A stretch of DNA of 64,000 bases from Ruania zhangjianzhongii (GCF_008000995.1 NZ_CP042828.1:124001-188000); one strand, 5' to 3'. Shown: positions 14,677 through 25,802, numbered from the stretch's first letter. Made by a program: numbers and translations. The notes: generated by a model from the letters alone, not told the origin.

Positions 14677-14856
14677 TCAGTCCGCCTGGACGACCGGCGA
14701 GCCGTCCGGGTTCACCAGGACGGTGAGGCCGCCGCCACTCATCGTCCACGCATACAGGTAGCAGACTCCCGTGGCTGTGTCCCGCAGCACCCGGGTGAAC
14801 TCTCCGATCTGTTTCTCCTCATGGATGATCTCGAACCGCTTCTCGCTCTGTGTCAT
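14677..14856 (-). CDS. DUF6440 family small protein
   Basis: A 59-residue protein starting MTQSEKRFEIIHEEKQ, with TGVCYLYAWTMSGGGLTVLV and a final DGSPVVQAD. The order charged N-terminus, GVxYL, GGGLTxL and DGxPV is the DUF6440 pattern as I remember it. Function unknown. It is convergent with the SRPBCC gene, and only a weak ribosome site (GGGCGG) precedes the ATG. It has not been shown to be expressed. Confidence 0.7.
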   Translation of the reverse strand: MTQSEKRFEIIHEEKQIGEFTRVLRDTATGVCYLYAWTMSGGGLTVLVNPDGSPVVQAD

Positions 14857-14981
14857 CCGCCCACGCTACGTGCTGACCGGTCTGAGGTCAGACCCATGAC
14901 GAAGGGTGTGGATTACCTCACCCTGCGGTGGATCGCGCGGTGGAGTGCGACCGGCCTTCGGGTGCGCCGACCTGGGTGAGC

Positions 14982-15118
14982 TGTGGACAACCCGAGCCGA
15001 TCTGTGGATGGAGGCTGCGCCGTCGGCGGCTATCCACGGCGATACCCACAGACCGCCCGCGCGAGTACACAGGAAGGGCCCAGAAGTCCACAGCAACACG
15101 CCGTCAGGCTGTGGATGA
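14982..15118. promoter_or_regulatory. Cluster of six DnaA-box-like 9-mers
   Basis: TGTGGACAA at 14982 is the reverse complement of TTGTCCACA, a perfect box. TGTGGATGA at 15110 (8/9), and TGTGGATGG (15003), CTATCCACG (15030), ATACCCACA (15042) and AAGTCCACA (15084), each 7/9, follow within 137 bp. They occupy the middle of the gene-free region 14857-15311 upstream of nrdHIEF, directly before the NrdR boxes. No origin genes (dnaA, dnaN, parAB) are near, so regulation of nrd rather than an origin is the reading. Confidence 0.55.
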
Positions 15119-15141
15119 CACGCCCGCGACACGACACGCCA

Positions 15142-15189
15142 ACACAAAGTGTTGGGGTCTGCCCATCCGCTCACCACAAGGTGTAGTGT
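15142..15189 (+). promoter_or_regulatory. Pair of NrdR boxes upstream of nrdHIEF
   Basis: Box 1 is ACACAAAGTGTTGGGG (15142-15157) and box 2 is CCACAAGGTGTAGTGT (15174-15189). They match the ACAC(A/T)ATATAT(A/T)GTGT consensus at about 11 and 12 of 16 positions and start exactly 32 bp apart, three helical turns, as in known NrdR sites. NrdR is the ATP/dATP-sensing repressor of ribonucleotide reductase genes. TAGTGT at the end of box 2 may be the -10. Confidence 0.75.
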
Positions 15190-15311
15190 CTAAGGAGTCG
15201 GAAGTTGCCGGGGCACCAGCAGCGGCTCCGACGAATGACATGACTGTAGTTTCACGGCGGGGACTCACCGCAGAACCGCCTCTGACGAAGGAACTGGAAG
15301 GACGTTCGATC

Positions 15312-15566
15312 ATGACCATCACCGTCTTCAGCAAGCCGGCCTGTGTGCAGTGCGACGCCACCTACCGAGCGCTGAAGAAGCACGGCCTGGATTACACGGT
15401 GGTGGATATCAGTACCGACGCCGAAGCACTCGAATCGGTCAAGGCCCTCGGCTACCAGCAGGCTCCGGTCGTGTTCGCCGGTGGCGACCACTGGTCCGGC
15501 TTCCGTCCCGACAAGATCAAGGCGCTCGCCGCGGTCTCCGCAGACAACCAGGCCGCACTGGCCTGA
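15312..15566 (+). CDS. nrdH: Glutaredoxin-like protein NrdH
   Basis: An 84-residue thioredoxin-fold protein with the redox motif C-V-Q-C in KPACVQCDAT near residue 10 and the NrdH signature WSGFRPDKI near the C-terminus. NrdH receives electrons from thioredoxin reductase and reduces the class Ib ribonucleotide reductase. It is first in nrdHIEF. The ATG at 15312 follows GGAAGGA; an open frame runs further upstream through the NrdR-box region but is non-coding in character. Confidence 0.95.
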   Translation: MTITVFSKPACVQCDATYRALKKHGLDYTVVDISTDAEALESVKALGYQQAPVVFAGGDHWSGFRPDKIKALAAVSADNQAALA

Positions 15567-15700
15567 GTCCCGGTGCCGCAGGGAGCAACCAGTTCCCGAC
15601 GGCGTCGCACCAGTTTCATAACGCACTCGCCTCCCCGTCCGGCTTCGGCCAGGGCGGGGTGGCAGTGCATCCGCACCGTTTCGTGAAGGCGTGATCGATC

Positions 15701-16086
15701 GTGACCGGCATCGTGTACTTCTCCTCCGTCTCGGAGAACACACGGCGTTTCGTGGAGCGGGTGGACCTCGCGTCCGAACGCATCCCGCTCCGACCGGCGG
15801 ACGGGCACCTGCGAGTGGACCACCCGTACGTGCTCATCACCCCCACCTACGGGGGCGGGAACGGCCAGGGGGCTGTACCCAAGCAAGTGATCAAGTTCCT
15901 CAACGACACTCACAACCGATCGCTGATCCGCGGTGTGGTGGCCGCGGGGAACACCAACTTCGGTGCGGCTTACTGCCTGGCCGGGCGAATCGTCGCCCGC
16001 AAGTGCAAGGTGCCGCACCTGTACGACTTCGAACTACTAGGAACCGCTGAGGACGTCATGCACGTCCGCGAAGGAATGGGGCACAC

Positions 16087-16102
<16 letters not shown>
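15701..16102 (+). CDS. nrdI: Flavodoxin-like protein NrdI
   Basis: A 133-residue NrdI. The FMN-binding start reads [14 protein letters not shown], followed by [10 protein letters not shown] and a third loop, [13 protein letters not shown]. NrdI supplies the oxidant needed to build the dimanganese-tyrosyl radical cofactor of NrdF. GTG start at 15701 with GAAGG upstream. It overlaps nrdE by 16 bp. The 134-bp spacer after nrdH shows nothing notable. Confidence 0.95.
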
Positions 16103-19270
<3,168 letters not shown>

Positions 19271-19306
19271 GTCGCTGAGCCCACTCGTGGCCTGTCAGCG
19301 TTAACC

Positions 19307-19347
19307 GGAGGGCCCGGAACCGCACTCTTCTGCGATTCCGGGCCTCC
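19307..19347. terminator. Hairpin terminator-like structure between nrdF and the convergent gene
   Basis: GGAGGGCCCGGAACCGCA (19307-19324) pairs with TGCGATTCCGGGCCTCC (19331-19347) around a 6-base loop with a one-base bulge and one mismatch. No T-tract follows, as is common in high-GC actinobacteria. It can serve both nrdF and the gene ending at 19380. Confidence 0.65.
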
Positions 19348-19379
19348 GGGGCCTTCTCGGCCTTGCGGGCCCTGCGGCC

Positions 19380-20381
19380 TCAAGCCCGGCGCCTGGCGGT
19401 GCGATGCGCTCGGACCACCAACGCCGCCACCACCAGCGCGAACACGGCGAACCCGAGCCAGATCATCGCCTGCGTGAAGGTGAGGGGCGCGCCGTCGACT
19501 CCGGGGGTGCGCCCACCGTCACGGCCGGTTGCCGCCACGATGAGCAGGACCAGGATGGTCGCCGTGGCGGAGATCCGGGCTACGAGCCGGCCGAGCCGGT
19601 CTCCGGCCGTCGCCCCCGGTCGGTAGGCCGGACGCAACAGCCGAACGAGGAGAAGTCCGGCGATCGGTAGCTGCAGCAACCAGATGGTGGTCCGGAAGGG
19701 ACCGTCGTACCAGACGCTCGTTCCGTACAGCAGGGTGTGCCACACGCTCAGCACGTACACGACGATGATCGAGGCGTGCAACACGCGCCACACCCGTGTC
19801 CCCAACGCCCGGCGGGCATAGAACGCCAGGCCCAGGGGGATCGCGAGGTAGAGAGCCAGCAGCCCGATGAGGATGGCGATCACCCCGGTGCCGCTGTCGT
19901 ACCCGCCAGGGACGAACGAGTCGACGAACGCACGCCACAGGCGCCCAGCCCAGCCGGCGTCCGCTCGGTTGTCGCGGACCATCTCAGCGAAGAACCAGAA
20001 GGCGTGGCCGAACATCAGGGCGATGGTGGTCAGGCTCGTCTGCCGGTGCCACTTCTCGATCCGGGCGACGGACACCGGCATCCAGCTCGGGTGCCGGCTG
20101 GACCGGAGCAGACCGAGCACCACCGTGATCCAGGCCCACAGCAGGCCCGACCATCCGAAGGCCTGAGATAGCCAGTACATCCAGTACCCGGGATCGGCCA
20201 GGTCTGGCATCACCACGATCGTCGCGGACGTTCCTGCCTCGATGCGCCACGCAAGGAGCACCAAGATCGCGAGGGTGACCACCAGAGCCACACTCGCGTC
20301 CAGTGCGGCCCCCCGGACGTCCTGTTTCAGGGCGCGGACGTCGAACCACGCCCGCTGGCGCGTCCGCGTCGAGTCAGTCAT
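19380..20381 (-). CDS. Ferric reductase-like transmembrane protein
   Basis: A 333-residue membrane protein with about seven hydrophobic segments and paired histidines on two helices (EKWHRQTSLTTIALMFGHAF and LHASIIVVYVLSVWHTLLYG), spaced like the bis-heme ligands of the ferric reductase/NADPH-oxidase membrane domain. It lacks the cytosolic FAD/NAD domain, so it would need a partner reductase or serve as an electron conduit. A short segment near residue 300 repeats a helix. Its promoter side faces carD; the 315-bp gap carries two palindromes (20456, 20621). Confidence 0.75.
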   Translation of the reverse strand: MTDSTRTRQRAWFDVRALKQDVRGAALDASVALVVTLAILVLLAWRIEAGTSATIVVMPDLADPGYWMYWLSQAFGWSGLLWAWITVVLGLLRSSRHPSWMPVSVARIEKWHRQTSLTTIALMFGHAFWFFAEMVRDNRADAGWAGRLWRAFVDSFVPGGYDSGTGVIAILIGLLALYLAIPLGLAFYARRALGTRVWRVLHASIIVVYVLSVWHTLLYGTSVWYDGPFRTTIWLLQLPIAGLLLVRLLRPAYRPGATAGDRLGRLVARISATATILVLLIVAATGRDGGRTPGVDGAPLTFTQAMIWLGFAVFALVVAALVVRAHRTARRRA

Positions 20382-20455
20382 CGTTGACGGTCCTATTCCT
20401 TGCTGGCAGGCGGGTTGCTCGAAAACCTAGCATCTTCTAGTGCAGAGCATACAAA

Positions 20456-20489
20456 AGAGTCCAACTATCACCCCGAAAGTGTGGACTCT
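20456..20489. promoter_or_regulatory. Long imperfect palindrome upstream of the ferric reductase-like gene
   Basis: AGAGTCCA (20456-20463) and TGGACTCT (20482-20489) are exact reverse complements, with CAC/GTG continuing the symmetry inside. It sits 75 bp before the divergent start at 20381 in a locally AT-rich stretch with TAACAT nearby. It could be an operator for either divergent gene. Confidence 0.45.
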
Positions 20490-20620
20490 GACTAACATAG
20501 TGAGTCGCGGGCACAACCTCAGGCGTGTGTCCCGACGTCGGGCGGTACCGGCAACAGGCGCCGGTTCCGCGGGGCCGCCGACATCTGGTCCACGGAGTCG
20601 CAAGAGCAGCCCGGGCCCCG

Positions 20621-20667
20621 ATTTACGCAACTTTTTACTAGCAAAATTGTCGTAAATGTGACATAAT
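20621..20667 (+). promoter_or_regulatory. AT-rich palindrome and -10 upstream of the CarD-type gene
   Basis: ATTTACG (20621-20627) and CGTAAAT (20651-20657) flank partly symmetric CAACTTTT/AAAATTGT arms; the centre is TACTAGC. CATAAT (20662-20667), preceded by TGTGA, can act as an extended -10. In a GC-rich chromosome this 40-bp AT-rich patch stands out. Confidence 0.5.
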
Positions 20668-20696
20668 CGAAGCAGTCACCGGAGAAGGGAATAGCG

Positions 20697-21224
20697 TTGC
20701 AGTTCGCCAAGGGTCAGGTCGTCGTCCACCCCCATCACGGACCGGCAACGGTCACACGTCTGGCTTTCCGAACGGTCGGCGAGCAGCGCAGCCGGTACCT
20801 CACCCTCCGGATCCGCCGCGATGATCTCGAGGTGTCGCTGCCGGTCGAGCGCGCTGAGGACATCGGCGTGCGATCGGTGCTCGATGCTGCAGGCGTGCAG
20901 AAGGTCTTCAAGATCCTGGCCGGTCCGGGTCAGGCGTTCGACAAGGTCTGGTCCCGCCGGGTCAAGGACTTCACGGAGCGCCTGCGTTCCAGCGACATCT
21001 TCACCGTCGTCGGTCTGGTGCGGGACATTACCCGCCAGAACGAGGAGAAGAAGGTCTCCTACGGTGAGATGAACCTGCTGAACGAGGCCCGCGCTCTGGT
21101 GACCGCCGAACTCGCGGTCGCGCTGGGCCTGGACGATGAGGAGATTGCGGAGCTGATCGAGCCCGCCGTCCTCGAAGGCACACTGCCGACCCTGTCCAAG
21201 CAAGTCCTGGCCCGCGCGAGCTGA
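20697..21224 (+). CDS. carD: CarD/CdnL family RNA polymerase-binding transcription factor
   Basis: A 175-residue protein with the CarD_CdnL_TRCF Tudor-like N-terminus (FAKGQVVVHPHHGPATVTRL, VPVE-like SLPVERAEDIGVR) and a helical DNA-binding C-terminal half. CarD binds RNA polymerase beta and stabilises open complexes, mainly at rRNA and other sigma-A promoters. The start is TTG at 20697 with GGAGAAGGGA ideally spaced. The length and N-terminus match mycobacterial CarD loosely (the usual MIFKVGDTVVYPHHG is here MQFAKGQVVVHPHHG), so it may be a second, divergent CarD rather than the housekeeping one. Confidence 0.88.
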   Translation: MQFAKGQVVVHPHHGPATVTRLAFRTVGEQRSRYLTLRIRRDDLEVSLPVERAEDIGVRSVLDAAGVQKVFKILAGPGQAFDKVWSRRVKDFTERLRSSDIFTVVGLVRDITRQNEEKKVSYGEMNLLNEARALVTAELAVALGLDDEEIAELIEPAVLEGTLPTLSKQVLARAS

Positions 21225-21261
21225 CCGCGGCCGCGCGCTCCGGGCGGTGGCGCACTCAGCC

Positions 21262-21792
21262 CTAGCGCACTACGTCGTAGCTCAGGCACGCGAAGTCCCG
21301 GTTCCGGGCAACTCCGGTCAGCCGGAGCTCGACCTGCCGGGGCAGCAGCGGCGCACCCGCGCCGAGTGTCACCGGTGCCACCGAGACCTGCACGGCGTCG
21401 AGCAGACCGCGCTCCGCGAACTGCCCGGCCAAGTCACCCCCACCAACCACCCAGAGGTCCTTGCTCGCGGCCGCGGCCACCATCTCCGGGTGCAGCTCGG
21501 CCACGTTCCCGCTTCTGAAGCGCACGTCCACGCCATCGGCGGGAGTCGGAAAGTCCCGGTGGGTCAGCACCCAGGTCGGCTGATCGTACGGCCAGTCGCC
21601 ATCGAGCTGCTCAGTCACCCAGGCATAGGTCGACGCGCCCATCACCAGGGCACCGATCTGGGCGAAGAAGACGTCGTAGCCCATCGGCCCGGCGGGGTCG
21701 TTATCGCGGCTGACCAGCCAGTCCAGGGAGTGCTCCGAGGTGGCGATGAACCCGTCCAGCGACGTGGCGGTGTAGTAGAGGGTGCGAGTCAT
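21262..21792 (-). CDS. Dihydrofolate reductase (RibD C-terminal) family protein
   Basis: A 176-residue RibD_C/DHFR-fold protein: TATSLDGFIATSEHSLDWL at the N-terminus, LVMGASTYAWV, and the nucleotide-binding LWVVGGGDLAGQF. These stand-alone actinobacterial proteins are probably NADPH reductases of unknown substrate. The start overlaps the stop of the AraC-DinB gene by four bases (ATGA), so the two are one unit, perhaps a sensor with its enzyme. Confidence 0.88.
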   Translation of the reverse strand: MTRTLYYTATSLDGFIATSEHSLDWLVSRDNDPAGPMGYDVFFAQIGALVMGASTYAWVTEQLDGDWPYDQPTWVLTHRDFPTPADGVDVRFRSGNVAELHPEMVAAAASKDLWVVGGGDLAGQFAERGLLDAVQVSVAPVTLGAGAPLLPRQVELRLTGVARNRDFACLSYDVVR

Positions 21793-22748
21793 CGGTGATC
21801 CTCCGTGTCGGGTGCGGTGGCGACTCCATAGTCACGGAGCCACTCGATCGGATCCCCGTGGTCCAGTTCCAGTCCGGCCTGGCGAAGTAGCTGCCGGGCG
21901 AGCTGGCGGCGGTGGGCGGCGAAGGTGATCACGTGGGTGACCACGCTGCTGAGTACGAAACTCTCCGGCGGTTCGCAGAGGGCATCGATCAGTCGGTCTC
22001 CCCAGATGCCCTGGCGGTCGATCTCGCGCACCGTGTCTACCCACCGCGGTCCGATCTGCTCCTGCCGGGCGAGCAGAGACTGTGGGTCGTCGGCGCCACG
22101 TGCGGGGAACTCGCCGCCGTCGATCGATGCCAGCCAGACCTCTTTGGCCCAGACCTGATGCTCCAGGATGGCCGCGATCGACTCCTCCGGACCGTCCCAC
22201 TCGAGCACGTAGAACCCCGGCAGCCGCACCCGCCGGAACTCCTCGTCGGTGAGCGCACCGGCGCTGCGGATCAGATCGGTCGTATCGTCCAGATCGTGCT
22301 GCACCAGCTGGGCGACGAGCTGCATGCTCGCCGGGGGCGCCTCGCGCTCGCTGACCCACAGGTGCATCGGCGGGTGGAAGTGGATGCCGTTCGGTGCCGG
22401 TAGCCAGTGCGCCCGCGCAGACCCGGACTCGTCGGCCGAGGGCACACTGCTCGGCGGGTAGCCGAATGACCGCGCGAAGGCGCGAGAGAAGCCCTCCACC
22501 GACTCGTACCCGGAGCCGAAGGCGACATCGGTCACGGACGCGCCCTGGCGCAACTGCCAGGCGGCGCGCTCGAGCACCACCCGCCGCCGCAGAGCCACGG
22601 GTGGTTCACCGGTGCCGTGGCTGAGCTGGCGGCTGAAGTGCCACGGTGTCGCGAAGGCGCCGGCTGCCATCGCGCCAAGTTCGTCGTGCTCGTCGGCGAG
22701 GACGGCGTCCAGCAGTTCACGCAGGCGGTCACGGCCGAGTTCGGGCAT
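21789..22748 (-). CDS. AraC-type HTH - DinB-like domain fusion
   Basis: A 319-residue protein. Residues about 1-105 form an AraC/XylS helix-turn-helix pair (HFSRQLSHGTGEPPVALRRR; VTDVAFGSGYESVEGFSRAF). Residues about 140-310 fit a DinB/YfiT-like four-helix domain with histidines (VVTHVITFAAHRRQLARQLL) that could bind metal. The start at 22748 gives MPELGRDRLRELLDAVL; longer in-frame starts run into the vapBC remnant. It probably controls, or is controlled with, the DHFR-family gene it overlaps. Confidence 0.8.
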   Translation of the reverse strand: MPELGRDRLRELLDAVLADEHDELGAMAAGAFATPWHFSRQLSHGTGEPPVALRRRVVLERAAWQLRQGASVTDVAFGSGYESVEGFSRAFARSFGYPPSSVPSADESGSARAHWLPAPNGIHFHPPMHLWVSEREAPPASMQLVAQLVQHDLDDTTDLIRSAGALTDEEFRRVRLPGFYVLEWDGPEESIAAILEHQVWAKEVWLASIDGGEFPARGADDPQSLLARQEQIGPRWVDTVREIDRQGIWGDRLIDALCEPPESFVLSSVVTHVITFAAHRRQLARQLLRQAGLELDHGDPIEWLRDYGVATAPDTEDHR

Positions 22749-22860
22749 GCCCACCAGTGTGCCGGGCCGACCCCCGGGCGCGCCTGACCATTCTTGCTCA
22801 GCACGGCATGCCTCATGGTGCCTGCTGCTCTGCTGCTCTGCTGACCAGAGGCGTACGACG

Positions 22861-23118
22861 GTGAACATCGACGAGCACCTTCTCACCGAAGCGAAGGTAT
22901 GTGCGGCGCGTTCCCGCCGGTCGATGACTCTCGTCGCGAAGACGCGTTGCGCCGGTACCTGGAGGGCGAGGCCAACGCGGAGCATGCGCCTGCGTGGCCA
23001 CGACGTGCCGGGTGCCTACTTGGCCGCCCTGGCACTCGAGAATGGCGCCTCGATGGTGACGCTCGACCAGGGCTTCCGGCGGTTCGGGCAACTTCGGACG
23101 ATCGACCCGCTCGGCTGA
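22861..23118 (+). pseudogene. Decayed vapBC toxin-antitoxin remnant
   Basis: The GTG at 22861 opens with a VapB-like antitoxin N-terminus (VNIDEHLLTEAKVCAARSRR). The expected continuation EDALRRYLEGEANAE is in another frame, so a frameshift is present. The original frame then continues into the C-terminal third of a PIN toxin (YLAALALENGASMVTLDQGF, then RTIDPLG), while the N-terminal two-thirds of the toxin with its catalytic acids is missing. Deletion plus frameshift make both proteins non-functional. This is the only content of the 397-bp gap 22749-23145. Confidence 0.75.
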
Positions 23119-23145
23119 CTCGTTCCGTGCGGTATGCGGGAATTC

Positions 23146-23676
23146 CTAGACCAGCCGCCGGCTGATCGCCTCGGCGAGCACATCCGCGTGCAGCACATCG
23201 TGCTTCGCCAGCTCGGCCACGGCTTCGGCGGGCGGCAGCGCGGTCACCGCCACCACCTGCTCACCGTCGTCAGGGTTCGTGGGCGGGCCGGTCACCACTA
23301 CGTCGGCGACGGCGTAGGCCCAGTACGCGCGTGGGTGCGGCAGGTGTGGGCGGTAGGGCTGGTCGAGCCGGCTGATCGCCTCATGTGCACCGAACAGCCG
23401 GACCGGGCCGCGCAGCTCAGCGCCGGCCTCCTCCAGCAGTTCCCGGCGGGCCAGCGTCTGTACCTGCTCCTCGGGTTCGCGGGTTCCACCAGGCAGGAAG
23501 CGCCACTCCTCCACACTGCGGCAGACCAGCACCTCGCCGGCCGCGGTCCGCGCCACCAGATGCAGCCGGGAGACCCGGTCTTCCGGCGGCGGCTCCGGGC
23601 GGTACTGGATGTCACAGCCGGCATAGCCGATGTAGGTCGGCTGCAGCAGCCGGGTCTGCCAGGTAGGAGCGTCCAC
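23146..23676 (-). CDS. Nudix hydrolase
   Basis: A 176-residue protein with a full Nudix box at about residues 63-85 (GGTREPEEQVQTLARRELLE, then EAG), giving the metal-binding RExxEE core. It hydrolyses a nucleoside diphosphate linked to another moiety; the substrate is open. GTG start at 23676, with CAGGTG upstream as a weak ribosome site. The next gene on the strand starts at 24432. Confidence 0.9.
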   Translation of the reverse strand: MDAPTWQTRLLQPTYIGYAGCDIQYRPEPPPEDRVSRLHLVARTAAGEVLVCRSVEEWRFLPGGTREPEEQVQTLARRELLEEAGAELRGPVRLFGAHEAISRLDQPYRPHLPHPRAYWAYAVADVVVTGPPTNPDDGEQVVAVTALPPAEAVAELAKHDVLHADVLAEAISRRLV

Positions 23677-23772
23677 GCACCTGAGTATGCCCCTGCGTCG
23701 GAGGTACTCGCCGCGGACCGAGGTACGCCGCGCCAGCCTCCGACCGCCTGGGCTCCCTCCGATGCGGCGCCG

Positions 23773-24432
23773 TCAGCGCAGCTCGACCGGCCCGTCCGGC
23801 CCGGCAAGGGTGGCAACGATCGCTACCTGCTCCGCCGGCACCACCTCCACCTGCAGTCCGAGCACGCCGTACTTGGCCGCCAACGCCGCCGGGTCCGGGT
23901 GCTCGATACGGAACGCAAGGAGCTCGAGGGTGGGGATATCGGCCAAGCCGGGCTGCGCCGTCGTGCCCCAGTCGATCAAGAACGGCACCGCCGGGTCGGG
24001 GTCGCGGTCCTCGCCGCGGGTCAACCGCCACTCGAGCAGCTCCCCGGCGGGGGTGCGTCGAGACAGCGGCCGGATCTCGCCGAGGGACACACCGGCGGCC
24101 GCGGCACGCTCAGCGGTTCCCTCGAAGTCGGCCGGGTGGATCGCGAACGTGGCCACTGCGGGTTCGGATCGGCCGGAGATGCCGAACGTGGCGATCTCGC
24201 TCGCCGGGGTGTCCCCCTCCGGGTCCGGGCCGATCACCTCAAGGTAGTGCGGCAGCCGCCGCCCGCCTACGGTGAAGGCGATCAGTGCGTTCGCGGTGCC
24301 GGTCGGGTGCTTGCCTCCCGGCGCTGCGCGCACCCCGGTGAGATTCTCGACGGCGTCAATCGCCTCGGCCAGGTCCGGCCCGGCGTAGATCACGTGGTCG
24401 AGCGCAGCGGGAATGGCGGTGGTGTCGGTCAT
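23773..24432 (-). CDS. VOC (glyoxalase-like) family protein
   Basis: A 219-residue protein of the glyoxalase-like type: LDHVIYAGPDLAEAIDAVENLTGVRA at the N-terminus, HYLEVIGPDP, and a second half with FLIDWG and LEVVP strands. The pattern fits the Glyoxalase_3 branch of the vicinal-oxygen-chelate fold, whose members bind or convert small metabolites. It is on the same strand as the M20 hydrolase, separated by a G-rich tandem repeat. Confidence 0.8.
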   Translation of the reverse strand: MTDTTAIPAALDHVIYAGPDLAEAIDAVENLTGVRAAPGGKHPTGTANALIAFTVGGRRLPHYLEVIGPDPEGDTPASEIATFGISGRSEPAVATFAIHPADFEGTAERAAAAGVSLGEIRPLSRRTPAGELLEWRLTRGEDRDPDPAVPFLIDWGTTAQPGLADIPTLELLAFRIEHPDPAALAAKYGVLGLQVEVVPAEQVAIVATLAGPDGPVELR

Positions 24433-24462
24433 GGCGGGCTCCGTAGTGGTCGACGGCCAGTC

Positions 24463-24517
24463 AAGGGGCGGGCGGATGGTCAGGGGGCGGGCGGGTGATC
24501 AAGGGCGGGCGGGTGCG
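24463..24517. repeat. G-rich 19-bp tandem repeat, three units
   Basis: Units resemble AGGGGGCGGGCGGGTGATC and start at 24463, 24482 and 24501. The plus strand has at least four G-runs of three or more and could form a G-quadruplex. It lies between the M20 stop (24531) and the VOC start (24432), i.e. in the 5' leader of the VOC gene. Confidence 0.75.
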
Positions 24518-24530
24518 CGGTGGACGGGAG

Positions 24531-25802
24531 TCACCCGGCCGGAGCAGGCGCGGCGGGGAAGTCCGGCCACTCGGCGAGTGGGACGAGATCGCCGACTCGC
24601 ACCGGCTCCCCGGCCTCGGCGAACGTCGCCCAGGCTTCGGCGCGCAGCGCATCGTCGGTGAGCACGTCGGCGGCGGTGCGCGCCAGGCCGATCGCCGAGT
24701 CGACGATCGCGCGCTGCCCGTCGGGGGTGAGCGTGGAGTCCGCGCGCTCGCGGGAGTGCCCGGGGATGTCCGGGTCGCCGATGGCCACATACGGCTGGAT
24801 CGTCGGCACCACGTGGGAGACGTTTCCGATGTCGCTGGAGCCGCCGGAGGCCTCCGCGACCACCGGCTGCACCGCCCGGCGATCGGCGAGGTTGGCGGAG
24901 TATCGCTCGGCGAGCACCGTGTTGATTCGTTGCGGCAGGTAGATCGGTTCAGCGTCCCACGCCACGTCCACCTCCACCCCGGCGGCCAGCGCGGCACCGC
25001 GCAGGGCCGCCTCCACCCGCTCGGAGAGAGCGAGCACCCCCTCGATAGTGCGGGACCGGAGGAAGAACTCCAGCACCGCCCGCTCCGGCACGATGTTCGG
25101 CCGGGTGCCTGCCTCCAGGAATACCCCGTGCACCTTGTCGGTGGCGACGATGTGCTGGCGCAGTTGCGCGATCGCCTGGTAGGCGGTGACCGCACCGTCC
25201 AGAGCATTCCGGCCCAGATGCGGATTGGCAGCAGCGTGCGCTGTGCGCCCGGTGAACGTGGCGACCACCTGACGCTTCGCCGCCGATGGGCTCGCTGCGA
25301 TGTCCGCAGCGCCCGGATGCACCATCACCGCTGCGTCATAACCTGCCAACGCGCCCGCCTGGATGAGCAGCTCCTTACCACCGCCACCCTCCTCGGCCGG
25401 AGTCCCGACCAAGGTGACGCCACCCGGGAGCCGGGCATCGCCGTCGAACAGGGGCGCGAGCGCGAGGAACGCGCCGAGCGAGGAGGCGGCGATCACGTTG
25501 TGCCCGCAGCCGTGCCCCACCCCGGGTAGCGCGTCGTACTCGGCGGTGATCGCCACCTGCGGACCGGAGGCGCGGGTGCCGAGCTGGGCGGTGAACGCGG
25601 TCGGGATGCCGCCGGTGCCGCGCTCGATCGCGATTCCGGCCTCGGCCAGTGCCGCGGTGAACGCCTCCACGGCGTAGAACTCGCGGTAGCCGAGCTCCGG
25701 GTGGGCGTACAGGTCGCGGGAGAAGGCGTCCAGGCGGCCGGAGAGGCCTTCTGCGCGCTCGCGGATCTGCGCGTGGTGGCCAGGTGGTTCGGGGAGAGTC
25801 AT
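24531..25802 (-). CDS. M20 family metallo-amidohydrolase
   Basis: A 423-residue M20 peptidase of the amidohydrolase/AbgB-like group: LYAHPELGYREF, the metal site GVGHGCGHN, TPAEEGGGGK with the catalytic Glu pair, and TAHAAANPH in the lid/dimer domain. It cleaves an amide or peptide bond in a small N-acyl amino compound; the substrate is unknown. No signal peptide is seen. It lies 67 bp downstream of an MFS porter on the same strand, which may import its substrate. Confidence 0.9.
   Translation of the reverse strand: MTLPEPPGHHAQIRERAEGLSGRLDAFSRDLYAHPELGYREFYAVEAFTAALAEAGIAIERGTGGIPTAFTAQLGTRASGPQVAITAEYDALPGVGHGCGHNVIAASSLGAFLALAPLFDGDARLPGGVTLVGTPAEEGGGGKELLIQAGALAGYDAAVMVHPGAADIAASPSAAKRQVVATFTGRTAHAAANPHLGRNALDGAVTAYQAIAQLRQHIVATDKVHGVFLEAGTRPNIVPERAVLEFFLRSRTIEGVLALSERVEAALRGAALAAGVEVDVAWDAEPIYLPQRINTVLAERYSANLADRRAVQPVVAEASGGSSDIGNVSHVVPTIQPYVAIGDPDIPGHSRERADSTLTPDGQRAIVDSAIGLARTAADVLTDDALRAEAWATFAEAGEPVRVGDLVPLAEWPDFPAAPAPAG

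Noticed and set aside
14982-15118. Replication origin
   Set aside because: DnaA-like boxes are present but no AT-rich unwinding element and no dnaA, dnaN or parAB genes nearby; regulation of nrd is the simpler reading.
24433-24530. Rho-independent terminator after the M20 gene
   Set aside because: The G-rich tandem has no stable stem with a T-tract; described as repeat only.
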